Below are positions 11,918 to 23,523 of a DNA stretch of 64,000 nt, piece after piece (position 1 is the first letter of the stretch; each line of letters opens with the position of its first letter). Origin of the DNA: Daedaleopsis sinensis (Eukaryota; Basidiomycota; Agaricomycetes; Polyporales; Polyporaceae); assembly GCA_033807695.1 (NCBI GenBank), contig CM066301.1, positions 186,001 through 250,000 on the forward strand. Reading direction: 5' to 3'. A program made the translations under genes and the position numbers. A model generated the notes under the pieces. That model did no database searches. It saw only the letters and a program-made list of their open reading frames with translations, and was not told the origin of the DNA.

Positions 11918-12976
11918 CTACCAGCTATCGACGTTCAGCCGGAAGAGGCACGGGAGCTCTCTCCAAGTCGTGTGTCGCCAAGATCGATCACATGCTTCCA
12001 CCGCTGCTATACAGCGACTGCATAGCCTACCCCCACCAGATTTGTGCGCCAGAAACCATTCCGCCATCAATTCAAACGCGTATGGGACGTTGCTCTTGAC
12101 GAAAGCGAGTGGGCGTACCCTCGTCAGCTGTCGGTGCGCCACGAGCGCACATTCGTCAGGCGACATACACGCGATTGCTGGGGCGGCTGCAGCGAGGTCC
12201 AGAAACCGACTCATAGAGAAGCGAACCACGGTTATCGCGCCCTTGAGAATGTTCGCTGAGTCAAGAGGGTCGAGAGGAGGCAGATTGCTCGAAGGAGTGG
12301 GTGTATATGCAGTAGTATGCTCTATGCATGCGAGGTATGCCGTCGGAAGAATAGAATGCGTGTTCGTGAGGCGTGCAAGGCCGACCGCCGTAAATGGATC
12401 GTGAGGCCCGGACGAGATGACATATCGACTGCGTGCCGCCTTGTCCAGCCAGGCTTCCATCTTAGTGGGGAAGTACTTTTGAAGACGGCCGAGTGCGTCG
12501 TCGAGTACCGTAGAGATGGCGTATTTATGCGATGTGCGGATAAGGGATGCGAGGATGTTGAATGGGACCGGCAGCATGGCATCCTTCTCGTAGTAGTAGC
12601 TGACATTTTACAATTGTAGTTAGTGATGAGAGCAAATATGTAAGGGGTCAACGTCAACTGTTACCGTTACGCACTTCTTGCCACAGCACACAACCAGAAA
12701 GAGGTGGCGGATGTCGTCGGGGTCGTCCGAGCTGAGGTGTACAACCGGGCAGCCGTCCATATAATCGTCTACTCCAGCATCTGGGAGAGTGAAGAGGTCG
12801 CGGAAGACCTCAGAGTGACGCGCTAGGATACTTTTGTGCACGCGAAACGCGGTGTTGCGACAAACGACGACGATGTTGCCGTCGGAAAGCCAGACTTCCT
12901 CATCCTTCGTCACTTCGTTGTCGTATTCTGTGCGTTTGCGCTTATTTTGAGTGGCGTGTGAGCTACAGGAAGCCAT
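11918..12976 (-). CDS. BTB/POZ domain protein, copy 1
   Basis: Predicted 327-aa protein from exons 12976-12675 and 12599-11918, with a 75-bp intron in phase 2. After a basic N-terminus (NKRKRTEYD) comes the BTB core: WLSDGNIVVVCRNTAFRVHKSILARHS, then FRDLF. The helical second half is typical of the large BTB family of Agaricomycetes, ending CDRSWRHTTWRELPCLFRL. Such proteins may act as cullin-3 adaptors or nuclear cofactors; the role here is unknown. A paralog with the same intron (38,520-39,597) is interrupted by a stop codon, whereas this copy is open throughout. Confidence 0.85.
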
Positions 12977-13158
12977 AGAGAAAACTTGAGAGCGTTTGGT
13001 GTTGATGTGGTGGTCAATCTGAAGAGAGAATCGCGGTCTTCGCTCGAGCGTTAGCAGTGACGTTAGCGTCGTCGCGTGACTGATGGTGTCGGTCACGCAT
13101 TGGTCACATCCTAGTCCATGTCACAGTTCACTGGCATTTGCCGCGCGCGGGGGCCGGT

Positions 13159-13930
13159 CTAAGTAAAACAGCATCGGAACTCTTTTCCAAAGTGGATCTT
13201 CCCAGGGACAAACTGAACCGCGCCTTCAATCGAAACATGCTGGAGACACTGGAGAGCATCCGAGACAGAGACAGCAGCCACACCAGACAGAGAGACGTCT
13301 GAGACGAGCGTAGAAGAATCGAGCAGAGTCTTGAGATCTCCGGAGTGATCCCCTTCCCTATGAATTCGAACGTGAATCAGCACATCCGCAGTCTCCCAAG
13401 ATCTATACATGTTGAAAGAACTCACCATACGAGTGTGATGTCCTCAACATCTTGCGACAACTCCGGAAGAGGGTCGGCGGTGGGTTTAGTAGGCAGCATC
13501 ATGTCGGGCGAGTCCGGTACGGCGTCCATCCAGCACAGGTTGCCCTTTTGATATTCGTCTCCAGAGTCAACACAGCTCCTGCCAGTCTCCAAGCAATCCT
13601 GAGCGAGAGAAAAGCTCGAGGTTCGGGAACAGAACGGCCGAATCTTTTGCTGAGCGCATGAACGCGGAGATCCCGTCCGAGGCTCTGTCCGAGAGGATTA
13701 CCGACACTGATGACCCCGCAGACAAACGAAAATCACCTAGAATATAAGAGGATATTGGGATGCGGAATTGCGCCTGAACCGCAGCTGTGATCCAGCTCCA
13801 ATGGAAAACCTGCTCGCGGTCCAGTGAGATGACTAAAAATGAGTACTCGAACGTACCGCCATCGATCTCTCGTAGAATCTGTGTAGAAAGCAGATCAGGT
13901 CATGTAGATACTAGTAGTAGTATGCAGTCA
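13159..13930 (-). pseudogene. Decayed gene of unknown function
   Basis: Three protein-like segments follow one another on the minus strand but cannot be joined without shifts. The first, around 13,890-13,600, reads ILREIDGGTFEYSF ... HWSWITAAVQAQFRIP ... VLFPNLELFSRSGLLGDWQ and then hits a stop. The second, around 13,570-13,430, contains LCWMDAVPDSPDMM ... LPELSQDVEDITLVW. The third, after a GT-AG intron near 13,400, is SWETADVLIHVRIHREG down to a stop at 13,159. I found no convincing start exon. The style resembles fungal F-box family proteins, but no F-box is present, so the family is not assigned. Confidence 0.4.
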
Positions 13931-14355
13931 CCTGCTGAGCCAAGGATCGTCGTTTCCGTCACAGAATATGTAGTCGGCACTGGACTTCTCCGACGGAAGA
14001 GACGCGACGCTGCCTCCGTGCTTTACTACGTGGAGCGCATATAGTCAATCAAACCGGTTCAGACGTAGCATCTTAAATGGTAGCATACTCCATGTGTCAT
14101 TGACCAAGTCCGGAACATTGGGACTAAAGCATGCTATAGGTGCGGTTGAAAGTGAGTAAGCATTGAGTATGACTCGCTACGTCATGATAGATTGCTCACC
14201 GTGTCCAGAAAACAACCCCATACCTCATTTGTCTGTTAGTACAGGTACTTTTCGGTTGATACTAGAGTCCTTGACGCGCTGATCAGCAATTATGTGAGTT
14301 AATGTCGGAGCGGTGGTAGTGGTGGGAGGGGAGAACGGACGCGCGTCACCCTAAC

Positions 14356-14387
14356 CATATTTGGAGGTTTGATGGGGCTCTTGCCAA
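14356..14387 (+). repeat. Dispersed 32-bp repeat, copy 2
   Basis: Second copy of the sequence at 55-87, ending TTTGATGGGGCTCTTGCCAA, in the same orientation and about 14.3 kb away. No inverted partner was seen nearby. Confidence 0.6.
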
Positions 14388-14497
14388 ACAGGACATAATA
14401 GCACTGCCGCAACTGCCACCACCCGGGCGCTAAGTTTAGCATCCAACTGTTTACCGTTCGACCCTTGGTACTGCAACATCGCAGAGGCTACAGCCTC

Positions 14498-15464
14498 ATG
14501 TCCACGAGACTCAGGATCACGGATAGCTGGCTAGGAATAGAGAAAATCAAGCATCTCGTCGTGTTGTACGTTCGAGGAAAACATATCTAGATCTTATCCG
14601 AGTCCTCTTCGCTCACGTACAACTTCGCACAGCGGCGACTCATTCTCGTCGGTCGGATACAGCTCGAAAGAAAAGGCCCCATCAGCGGACCAACCTCTGG
14701 GCATTGACTTCCCAGGGTTGACATCCTGCGAGCGCGTCGACGAAGCCACACAAGAGGTGTCCTATGAGCCCAATTGGGTAGGACACCTCGTCAAGATCGT
14801 GAACGAAACGCGAAGTGCTTCCGAGTCGCCACTTCTGGTGTACGACTATGCCATCAGTGGCGACACGATCGCGCGCATGAAGCTGTGGCAGATCAAGAAG
14901 GAGTTTCTCCCGCATCTCGCGCCTCGCCCCGAGTGGGCACCCTGGACCTCCACGGACACCTTGTTCGTGACATGGATCGGCATCAACGACTGCACGTGGA
15001 ACATCCGCCTGCAGCCGTCGTCCATACACCAGTCTTTCGAGGACCTATTCAAGACGCAGGAGAATCTTTATGCTGCCGGCGCGCGGAACTTTTGCGTCAT
15101 TGACGTACCGCCTGTTCATACGTTCCCCAAAGGTGAGCACTATCCCTCACCTGGCGACTGGGCAGACGGCTGATCGCATGGTTCCATATCGCTAGGTGCA
15201 AAGAGCCCGCGCGCGAAGGCGGGATACGAGTCGTGGAACCCCTTACTCCGCCAGCATGCTGAGACGTTCAGCACCGCCCATCCAGACGCCACGGTCCTTC
15301 TCTTCTCGTCTTGGGAGCTTTTCACGCGCGTTCTTGGCCATACAATGCCGGCTATCATGGAGGATGATGCGTCGTTTGTGGACGGGTTCCATCCATCGTC
15401 AGCTATGCACGCTGTGATCGCGAGAGAGTTTCTTCAGTTCCTGCACAGTATTCAACCTTTGTGA
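14498..15464 (+). CDS. GDSL/SGNH esterase, CE16 acetylesterase-like
   Basis: Predicted 278-aa protein from exons 14498-14565, 14633-15132 and 15196-15464. The first intron interrupts the nucleophile motif, which reads VVFGDSFSSVGY after splicing (Ser nucleophile in GDS). Further SGNH blocks are the oxyanion Gly/Asn region (TWIGINDC) and the catalytic Asp/His in DGFHPSSAMH. The YDYAISGDTIAR block is typical of fungal CE16 enzymes, which remove acetyl groups from xylan-derived sugars. Unlike most secreted CE16 members there is no signal peptide: the protein starts MSTRLRITDSWLGIEKIKHL. It is therefore probably intracellular, or the true first exon lies upstream. Catalytic residues look complete. 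Confidence 0.85.
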
Positions 15465-16358
15465 TACGGCTGCTGATTCCTCCGTGACAAATGATGTAAA
15501 TCAGAGGACTAAGTCTAGAGTACTTATAATCAGTCACCGCGCGGGTTCGAACCTATGCGCCTTTGTACGTACTCGGTATGACAGCGCCTATTCAGTGCTT
15601 GGAGGCGCGCGGGCAACTGGGTGGCAACAAATTGACCTTGCATTGCAAGTTGCAACCTGCACGACTCGGACGACTCGGACGACTCCGACGACGACGCATA
15701 ACCGCTTCATCTCCTCCTCATCTCCTCTGCTCTCTCTGGCTATATGTGCACTCTCGAGGTCGTCATACCATCTCTCGATCAAACGTCATGCCAATAGTCG
15801 AACACCCCTTCCGTCGTATGGTCTCGACATCCGTGGCCGGCTCCTGTGGTTACTGCTGGAGGCCACAATACCTCGTCGATGTTGCTTCGCGAGGAAGGAT
15901 ACTGCCTGAGGATACATGAACTCGTAGGTGCTGCTTCCTGAAGTGAAGAAGTCAATTCGTTGTGCGGTCTCTTTGCTCAATTGGTGGACCAAGACCCCCT
16001 GTCGTCTTGGCGTCTTTCTGGTCAGGACTCTGCTGCTCCAGGCTACTCGAAGACACGAAGACACGAACACACCACGACGAAACTCGCAGTTCTTGCTTCG
16101 TGGCTTAAATGAGGCCATCGCTTACGCTTTGTGCCAACAGTCGCTTTGGGCGAACAAAGCGACCAATCATGAGCCGCTCGCCGCAGGGCCACCTGTCCAG
16201 TAAGCATTGTACTTTCGCCGTGTCTTTGGTCAAAGCATCTGTGGTTGCTCGAGGCCGTCGCTATATCAGCCTCCTTTCCGCGTCTCCCTCTGTCTCGCCG
16301 CCTTTCTTCCCTTATCCCCTAACCACCGCCGATACTTCTACAAGACGAAGACCCCTGG
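15465..16358. other. Intergenic with a short CGACTCGGA tandem repeat
   Basis: No gene recognised. Around 15,660-15,700 a nine-base unit (CGACTCGGA) repeats about four times and then grades into CGA triplets. The last 150 bp before 16,359 are pyrimidine-rich with TATATCAG at about 16,262, which fits a promoter for the next gene. Confidence 0.45.
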
Positions 16359-17274
16359 ATGTACACCCTCTGTATGAACGCAAAGCACACCCGCTCGCCT
16401 ACCTACCGCTCAGCGGCACCACCGCCACAGAGCTGCGACATCCCGCCTGAGGCTGAAGACCCACTCCCGCGCGACATGGCCCGCCTCCGCCCCGGCTCCT
16501 CCTCCACCCTCCGGCCGTCCTGGGCGCTCGACGCCATCCGCTTCTCGACGCTGTGTGGCGCGTTCACGCTCGCGCCCTCCGACCTGAAGCTGCTCAAAAA
16601 GGTCCCGCGCGACGCCCCGGACGACGGCGGCGCGGAGCCCGCGGACCGACGCGTGACGCGCACGCAGTCGCTGATCCTGGCCGGACAGCGGATCGACTTC
16701 GCGTTCTGCACGGGCAGCAAGGCGCTGAAAAACCACGGGCTGCCTATGTACGCGCTCATGAACGCGACGCAGGAGGAGCTGTACGTGAACATGAGCGCGG
16801 CGGGCGCGCGCGTCATGGAGCCGTTCGGGCTGCGGCAGGTCCGAATCCGGATCGTGGTGCGTTGTCCTCTTTCTCCCATGGTGTATGATTACGCGCGTGA
16901 CTTCTGACGGGCATGCGTTACCGCAGTGGCCGCTTCCCCTCTCGAATGCTCCGGGGCCGTCGCAGGTTGTGTACGAGGAGTGGCTGCGCGTCTTCCTGAC
17001 GCACACCAGGGTCGAGATCGGGATGGCTGTCGCGCGCGTGTTCTACAACTTCGTCGAGGTACGTCCTGCCTTTCCGTCGCCGTCGCCGGAGCTGTACTTA
17101 CCTTATGCTCAGAAACACCGTACGGACCTCGCAACTCACCCCGACTATCCGTGGTCACTGCGGCTGGATGCGTTTTACAGAGTCTGGCTGTTGGGACTCG
17201 AGCGCGTCGAGAACAACGTGTTCGTGGCAGACCTCAAGTACGTGAAGTACTATCCGAACGACCGCGAACTGTAG
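16359..17274 (+). CDS. Conserved hypothetical protein, three exons
   Basis: Predicted 263-aa protein from exons 16359-16856, 16927-17058 and 17113-17274, all joined in phase 0. Features include SWALDAIRFSTLCGAFTLAPSDLKLLKKVP near the middle and a regular C-terminal half (VYEEWLRVFLTHTRVEIGMA; LRLDAFYRVWLLGLERVENN). No signal peptide or membrane span is evident. Both introns are short and leave the frame open if retained, but the GT-AG sites and phases are good. I do not recognise the family. An in-frame Met at 16,476 could be an alternative start. Confidence 0.6.
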
Positions 17275-18112
17275 TGCGATCGCATTCGCCGCCTCTATCC
17301 ACACTATGCTACTCGCTCGTAATATCTGTTGTTCTATGTATGCTATGTATTGCTGTGGGATCGTCCCTCGTGTATGATATGCGTCTTCTACATGCGGTAA
17401 CATGACCGGTACCGCACGCATGGAGCTTCTAGGTAAGCGTACGTAGTTGTCGATTCAAGTGATATACCCTCGTACTTATTCGGCTTTATCTAGACAGACG
17501 ATGTCCCACGTCACTGAATGCAGGGTAGCTAGTCGCGCTCGAGTGTATTACGCGCGTATGTTTCTCTTCTGCGACAGCTAGAGGCTTGCACAAACGCATT
17601 TCCCTCCTCTACCGCTTTCCCTCTCGTTCGGCAGTGCGTCTGCGCATTCGTCCTCGAGCTCCTCGACGTGTGGATACTTGAACACAATGACATGTGTCAC
17701 TACTTAGAGTTCCTTTGTGTACTGACATGAATTATCCTTCGAAGTGATGGCTATACGATCCAGGCTACTGTGCGCAACGATGAGAACGATCGGTCAGCGA
17801 AGGCTCTCAGGATCTCTACCGTTGACGGGTCTCATTGAGTTGGACAGTTGTACCTCAGGCTGAAGGGATTCGAAAATTCACGGGTCACCATGAATAGAAC
17901 ACAAAGGCACCCCGTACGGAGTTATACCCCCTACATATGCGGACCGACCGTCCGTCGTGGAAATAGGTCTCTAGAACTGGACAACCGTTATCCGGTGGGC
18001 AGGCGGGAGTACCGGCCTACCACTCCAATCTGCCAGGACACGCTCCGAGGTCAGCAGCCTATATATGACACTCCTCTTCACCGACGCACGCGAACTTCAT
18101 TTATCCGTCCGC
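17275..18112. other. Intergenic, no gene recognised
   Basis: About 840 bp between two plus-strand genes. The last part presumably holds the promoter of the methyltransferase (TATATATGAC just before 18,070). Nothing else was seen. Confidence 0.4.
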
Positions 18113-19263
18113 ATGTCAGACACCAAACCCGCCGCTGTCTTTCGGACAGTGCTCCCTCTAGAGGGAACTGAGCGTCTCTTGAGGTTCACCCCGGAAGATC
18201 TGGAGTTCTTCAAGAATGCAACTGGCATTTCAGACGAAGAGGAGCTTAAAGCGCACATGCTTGCTATACAACGGGAAGGATATATGGTCAGTCTGCCTTA
18301 AAGCATTACTCTAGACGCTCCGGTGCGCTGATTGCATGAACCGTGACCTCTCTCAGGCCAAACCCTACACATGCATCGTTCAGTTCATGTTCACACAGTA
18401 AGTACGCATCTCTGATTGAGACGGCGTGATGAAGATACCGTGGCAGGCTTCGGTTGCCACTCACAGCCGGGTATCCCAAGCTACTTGAACTTGGACGAAC
18501 TCGTCAGAATCCTATCTTCCTCGAAGTGGGATGTTGCTGTGAGTGAAATTCAGTCCGCATTGCATTGGGCTGACGCGCTTCTCACTCCTTAGTCGGCGTC
18601 GACCTGAGGAAGGTCGTTATGGACGGGTACCCAGTCGACAGTATCATAGCATCAGATATTGTTCCCGGTGAGCTTGACTATGCCTTCTGTATCGACGTTT
18701 ACCATACTCACGTGTGTGCTGCCGCTGCGTGGATAGAATTCTGGACTTTGGGCCACAAGTTGTTCAACTCGACTCCGGAAACCTTTCCCGTCCCTTTCGT
18801 GGCAGGAGACGTCTTCGACGCGGAGTTTCTCGAGCCCTGTCCCCCGTTTTACACCAAACCTGCTACTACCGCACCTCGCCTCCCCGGCGTCAAGACTTTG
18901 AGCGAGCTCCGCGGGCACGTATCCGCAATCGGAATATCCGCCGTCTTCCACCTGTTCAGCACTGAAGAGGCGCAGCTCAGACTTGCCCGTGCGCTCGCAA
19001 GTCTTCTTTCGCCCGAGCCCGGATCGATGATCTTTGGGTGGCACAACGGCCTGCCGGAGAAGGGTATCAAGAAGGGACATTCCTTCGACATGTTTTGCCA
19101 CACGCCGGAGAGCTGGACGGAGTTGTGGGACGGACAAGTCTTTCAGAAGGGTACGGTGAGGGTTGACGTGAAGCTCGTCGCAAGGAGCCACCTCACCTTC
19201 AAGGATGGTGTCGTCACTGAGCAAGAGAACACGTACCTCGACTGGGTAGTGAGGCGTCTATGA
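18113..19263 (+). CDS. SAM-dependent methyltransferase, copy 1
   Basis: Predicted 302-aa protein from five exons: 18113-18286, 18357-18397, 18447-18538, 18593-18667, 18737-19263. The Rossmann-type SAM site is FLEVGCCFGVDLRKVVMDG, with an acidic residue after the second strand (IIASDIVPEFW) and a later motif (AIGISAVFHLFSTEEAQ). The overall plan (SDEEELKAHMLAIQREGY; EFWTLGHKLFNSTPETF; VAGDVFD) matches the fungal methyltransferase family that includes meroterpenoid-cluster enzymes such as AusD. The expected reaction is O- or C-methylation of a small molecule; the substrate is unknown. Directly downstream is a second copy with the same exon layout. No backbone synthase lies beside them. Confidence 0.85.
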
Positions 19264-19747
19264 TTGCGCACCAAGTGAAAATTTGGATTCCGAAGCGGCC
19301 GAAGCTCAGGTGTAGGATACTACAGCGTCTGTCTACCATGTACCATCCATCGTTTCGCACTCAAGCACTGCATACCTTATGAGATGAAGCTGAGTCGCGA
19401 TTTGAAAGTCTGGTATTTCGTAATTCGCTTTACTGACTCTCGGCGAGCGAGGCACGATATCTACGAGCCTACTTACAGAGACACACATCTGGACCGTCGG
19501 GCTTCCTAGTGGGTCGGACGCAGACCATCCAAAATAATGCCGATAATGCCGATGCTTGGATTGCATGCTACGGCCGACGGAGTCTCATGATCAACACGCC
19601 GTATTGTCGTATCGTCTTGACCCGTTGTCTGTGATAACTGATTATGCTGTATCTCGAGCTGACTTAAATAGACGACATCTGAGTTCAATTCAGGTGCAGC
19701 ACCCCATTTCCACCCCCCAGAATCTTGACCGGTGATTACACGACCTG

Positions 19748-20870
19748 ATGTCGCAAGACATTCCCTTGCTCGCGAAGAGCGAGAACCTACGGCTCGGCAG
19801 CACTCAGCTCGAGTTCTTCCAGAAGACCACAAGGATCTCGGATGAGGATGCGCTGAAGGAGCACATCGTCGCCGTACAGCGGGAGGCATGTGTGGTATGT
19901 GGATAGTACCTGGCATTGTCGAGACTTTCAGATGTGTCGACTGAACCGTTGTGCACAGCTGAAGCCCTATCCTTGTCTTGTCAACTTCCGGTTCACCGAG
20001 TGAGTCCGTAGCGTTGTCCAAGCTACGTGGTTAGTACTGATATTGCTTCAGCTTGAGATTGAATGGGATTGATCCGGGCTATCAGCAATTGTTAGCGCTA
20101 GGGAGATCTCGTCCGAATCCTATTCTAGTCGATATAGGATGCTGCAGTGAGTTCATGATTGTTGGAGAACAGGTTGATATCAAATTACTCAACATCCACC
20201 GCAGTGGGCGTCGACGTGAGGAAGGCTGTGTTCGACGGCTATCCTCGTGACAGCGTGATAGCAACCGATATCATCCCAGGTGCGTTTGCAGAAGCGAACA
20301 TGAAGTAGTAGCTTGTGACTCACTTTGCGTATTGAAGAGTTCTGGGAAATCGGTCACAAGCTTTTCAGGTCCACGCCTGAGACGTTCCGGGTCCCATTCA
20401 TCGTTGGCGACGTCTTTGATCCTGCCTTTTTGGAGAAGGTGTCTCCGTCATATGCGAAGCCCGCCGGTCCTCCGCCAAAGCTTACGGCGGTCAAGACGCT
20501 GAACGAGCTGCGCGGACGCGTTTCTGCCATTACCATCTGCTCCGTCTTCCATCTGTTCAACACTGAGGAAGAGCAGTCTGTGCTCGCGCGTGCAATTGCG
20601 TGCCTGCTATCTCCCGAGCCCGGATCCATGATTATCGGAGGTCACATCGGCCTGCATAAGGCTGGAATGAGGGAATCGGGTTTGCACCGTGGCGAGATGT
20701 TCTGCCATTCGCCGGATAGCTGGAAGGAGATGTGGGATGGTCATATCTTCGAGAAGGGAACGGTCAAGGTCGATGCGGTGATCACTGAGACGACGCACAA
20801 GGTCCTCAAAGACGGGGAATTGTTCGACGTTCCGCGATCGTACTTAGTATGGACGGTGACGCGTTTGTAG
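19748..20870 (+). CDS. SAM-dependent methyltransferase, copy 2
   Basis: Predicted 296-aa protein from exons 19748-19894, 19959-19999, 20052-20146, 20205-20279 and 20338-20870. It is a tandem paralog of the upstream gene. Intron phases are identical, and exons 2 and 4 have the same length (41 and 75 nt). The SAM site reads LVDIGCCMGVDVRKAVFDG, followed by VIATDIIPEFW and ITICSVFHLFNTEEEQ. The N-terminus is shorter than in copy 1 (MSQDIPLLAKSENLRLGSTQ). Conserved motifs are intact, so activity is likely. Copy 1 and copy 2 differ enough in the C-terminal half to allow different substrates. Confidence 0.85.
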
Positions 20871-21011
20871 TACTTGATATTCAATGTCCATTCGAGAGCA
20901 CAGTCACTGTCGCACCCAAGTTCGTTGAACTTAGAGTTCAGCTGTCCGACACGGTCACGTGGCGAGCGATGGCGATTCTCGACTAGCAGCCTGTGTAGTG
21001 CCATACAACCT

Positions 21012-22213
21012 TCAAAGATCGTCATCCAATGGGCTCAACCCCGTCGCCGTCCCCAGCCTGTTCTCGAAGAAGAACCGCAGCCTCTCCACCGCGCCCCGAT
21101 CGGCCATGAACTCGCTGAACTTCGTCACGTCCGTGTTGTGCATCTCGATGATCGGCGGGAACCCGGCGGGCGGCGCGACGTCCTTGCGCACGGGCCACGT
21201 CCCCGTCGTCTTCACGTAGTCCGGGTCGAGCACGAAGGAGCGCAGCAGCTTCGCGCTCTCTGGGTGCGGCGCGTCCTTGAGAATGGCCATCGTCTGCGGC
21301 CAGGAGACGAAGTTGCCGGACACGGTGGGGAAGGAGATGTTGAGCGGTGCGGCGGGCGTGAGGCCGACGGCGGTGGTGAACGACGCGACGAACGTCCCGT
21401 TCGAGTTCGCGATCAGGGTTGCGGGTGTGCCCGTCCCGCGCACGAAGCGCGGGTTCTGATCGAGGAGCTGGTCGAGGAATGCGGTACCCTGCTTCTTGAG
21501 GACGAGGTAGAATGCGTACAGGACGGCATCGTCGTCGTTCGGGAACGTGAGAACGAGTTTATTCTTGAACTCGGGTTTCAAGAAGTCGGTGAATTCGAGC
21601 AGGTCGGAGCTGTTCACGAAGTTTGTGTTGAACACGGTAGCCCAGTTGAAGACGAGGAAGCCGTTGAAGAACCCGTCCTCGTCCCTGATGGCCTCGAAGA
21701 TCTGGTCAAATCCGAGCGGCTTATATGGGAGCAGCACGCCCTGAGACTTCCAGCGCGGGAAATCGTTTAGAGTCTGTAGCGCGACGACATCGACGAAGAC
21801 ACTGTCCGTTGCGAGTTGGCGGTCGATCTGTACCATAGCCATGCGTGCGTCAGAGTCCCTGCATTCATGCAACTAGACGTGCACTTACGTTGACATCGTG
21901 GTACTTGGACAGATCGACAGTGACGTTCAACGTCATGCCGGGGAATCGCGCCTCGAAGGCTTGCTTCAGATGGTCCTGCTGGTTCTTCTCGTCACTATCT
22001 CCGCAGTCAGCGTGTGCTCAAAGCGGAGCTTTGGAACACTTACCCTCCGTGCCATAATGTTACAACCCCGCCCTCCTCCAGCGCCGCCTGGTGGATCTCA
22101 TCCAGAGTACGATTCTCGATATCGACAGAGATTGCGTTGAAGCTGAACTGGGGGTCGAAGGCGGAGGCGGGCGCAACAGCCGCGAGGAGGCACAGTAGGC
22201 TCGATGGGAGCAT
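21012..22213 (-). CDS. Secreted periplasmic-binding-protein-like protein, copy 1
   Basis: Predicted 363-aa protein from exons 22213-22044, 21994-21889 and 21827-21012. It starts with a signal peptide (MLPSSLLCLLAAVAPASA) and has an N-glycosylation site (NRT) soon after. Its body resembles bacterial ABC-transporter solute-binding proteins of the iron/thiamine type (TLDEIHQAAL..GGVVTLWHG; FEARFPGMTLNVTVDLSKYHD; GVLLPYKPLGFDQI; KLVLTFPNDDDAVLYAF; SFPTVSGNFVSWPQTMAILKDAPHP). Fungi lack the partner ABC importer, so a secreted ligand-binding role is inferred. A nearly identical inverted copy is at 36,961-38,180, with the same exon 1-3 lengths (170, 106 and 816 nt). Confidence 0.85.
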
Positions 22214-22286
22214 ATTCTTGGCGTCGGTGGTCGAGATTGGATTCGAGTCGAAGTGGGAAGGACGGTGGGAACCGTGGAGTCGCCAG

Positions 22287-22293
22287 TTTTATA
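22287..22293 (-). promoter_or_regulatory. TATA box of solute-binding-like copy 1
   Basis: TATAAAA on the minus strand, about 75 bp upstream of the ATG at 22,213. It corresponds to TATATAAAA at 36,871-36,879 in the other copy. Confidence 0.55.
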
Positions 22294-22515
22294 CGCGCCC
22301 TATAATGCATCCAGAGCCCGAACTGACGGAGACTCCAACTCGCATGAGACTTGACTCTCGCGAGATGTTTGGCTGTCGCGCATGGTCCAAGCTGCGGAAC
22401 GCCGGCGTGGGGTTGCGAGGATAGAGAGTAAAAGAAACCGTGGGGAAGAGGGCATCAGTTCTGAAGACACCAGGAGAAAGCGCCATATGAAGTGAATAGA
22501 GGTTCCCATAGCCTC

Positions 22516-22990
22516 TTAGTCAGATTGCTTTCTGGTAACACACTGAGATCGCAGTTCTATCAGGCATGTTTGCCCACAGTGAGAGCTAACACTTGCAATG
22601 AAATAATGCGCGCTACTCACAAATTGAGCGGGAAGAGCAAGTCGCTGTCGTTCAGCGTCACAGTAGGAACGCGGGGCGGGGTATTGATCGAGGCTAGCGT
22701 TGGCGACAATTTTGATTTCGGTCATTGCGGGCGAGTCTCTCTGCCCTTCGTATACCAGCACCGCCTCTGCATCCCGTTCGTCGGTCCACTGCGCTGCGTT
22801 TCTCGGATCCTGTAGCACATAGCGGACCATCCACATGCATGTCTTTGCCAACGTTTTGTCTCACCACCGGCTTTGCAATGAGCTACGACCACCGAGTAAC
22901 GACTGCACACTCACCGCGTATCCCATACCTTGCTCCCCTAGAAGTCCCATAGCGAATGTCAATCCCTTCTGATGATAGAGCAAAGAGATG
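22516..22990 (-). other. Possible coding remnant, unknown
   Basis: On the minus strand, two segments look protein-like: KGLTFAMGLLGEQGMGYA ending at a GTGAGT donor (about 22,918), and then RYVLQDPRNAAQWTDERDAEAVLVYEGQRDSP...IKIVANASLDQYPAP (about 22,825-22,620). I could not find the ends or a family. Part of this region has faint similarity to 32,440-32,590 next to the other solute-binding-like copy. Confidence 0.3.
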
Positions 22991-23523
22991 GGACTATTAA
23001 TGGTACTGCGCCGAGCCTTGAACCGCCATCAAGACGTTACCAGCATGTAGATGTGTGCTGAAGTCAACCGAGATTCTCGGCGTCCTCTTCTGAAATACTG
23101 GAGCTCTAACGTCCCCGGACACATTCGAGATCTGGTCTCTGCCTCAGTGGCTCATCAGCTACAGAGACGTGATAAGGCACTCAAGCATGTAAGCATCGGC
23201 GAAACACTCACATCATTTGGACAGAAACTTCAGCGGCGGGCCGTCGTGTCGGCGCGCTCTACCAGCAACAAGACAAAGATCATCAGTGCCAGTGGATAGT
23301 GGGCTCGATTCCTGCACGTTAGCGCGGTCAATCTTGTACATAGCCTGTGCATGGAATATCGCCTACGCAAAGCGCCGATCCGAAGAACGCGCCCATAAAA
23401 CGATTAATGCTATTGCGTAGTGTAGTCAGAGGGTGCAATATATGTACTGTAATGGGGAATCAGAGAGAGCAAGAGATGAACAACTGGAAGACTCACCTTA
23501 TTCCGCTTCACCAATTGACGGCC

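Noticed and set aside
15500..15565. tRNA-like B box (GGGTTCGAACC)
   Set aside because: The T-loop consensus is present on both strands because it is nearly palindromic. No matching A box, acceptor stem or consistent anticodon stem could be drawn on either strand.
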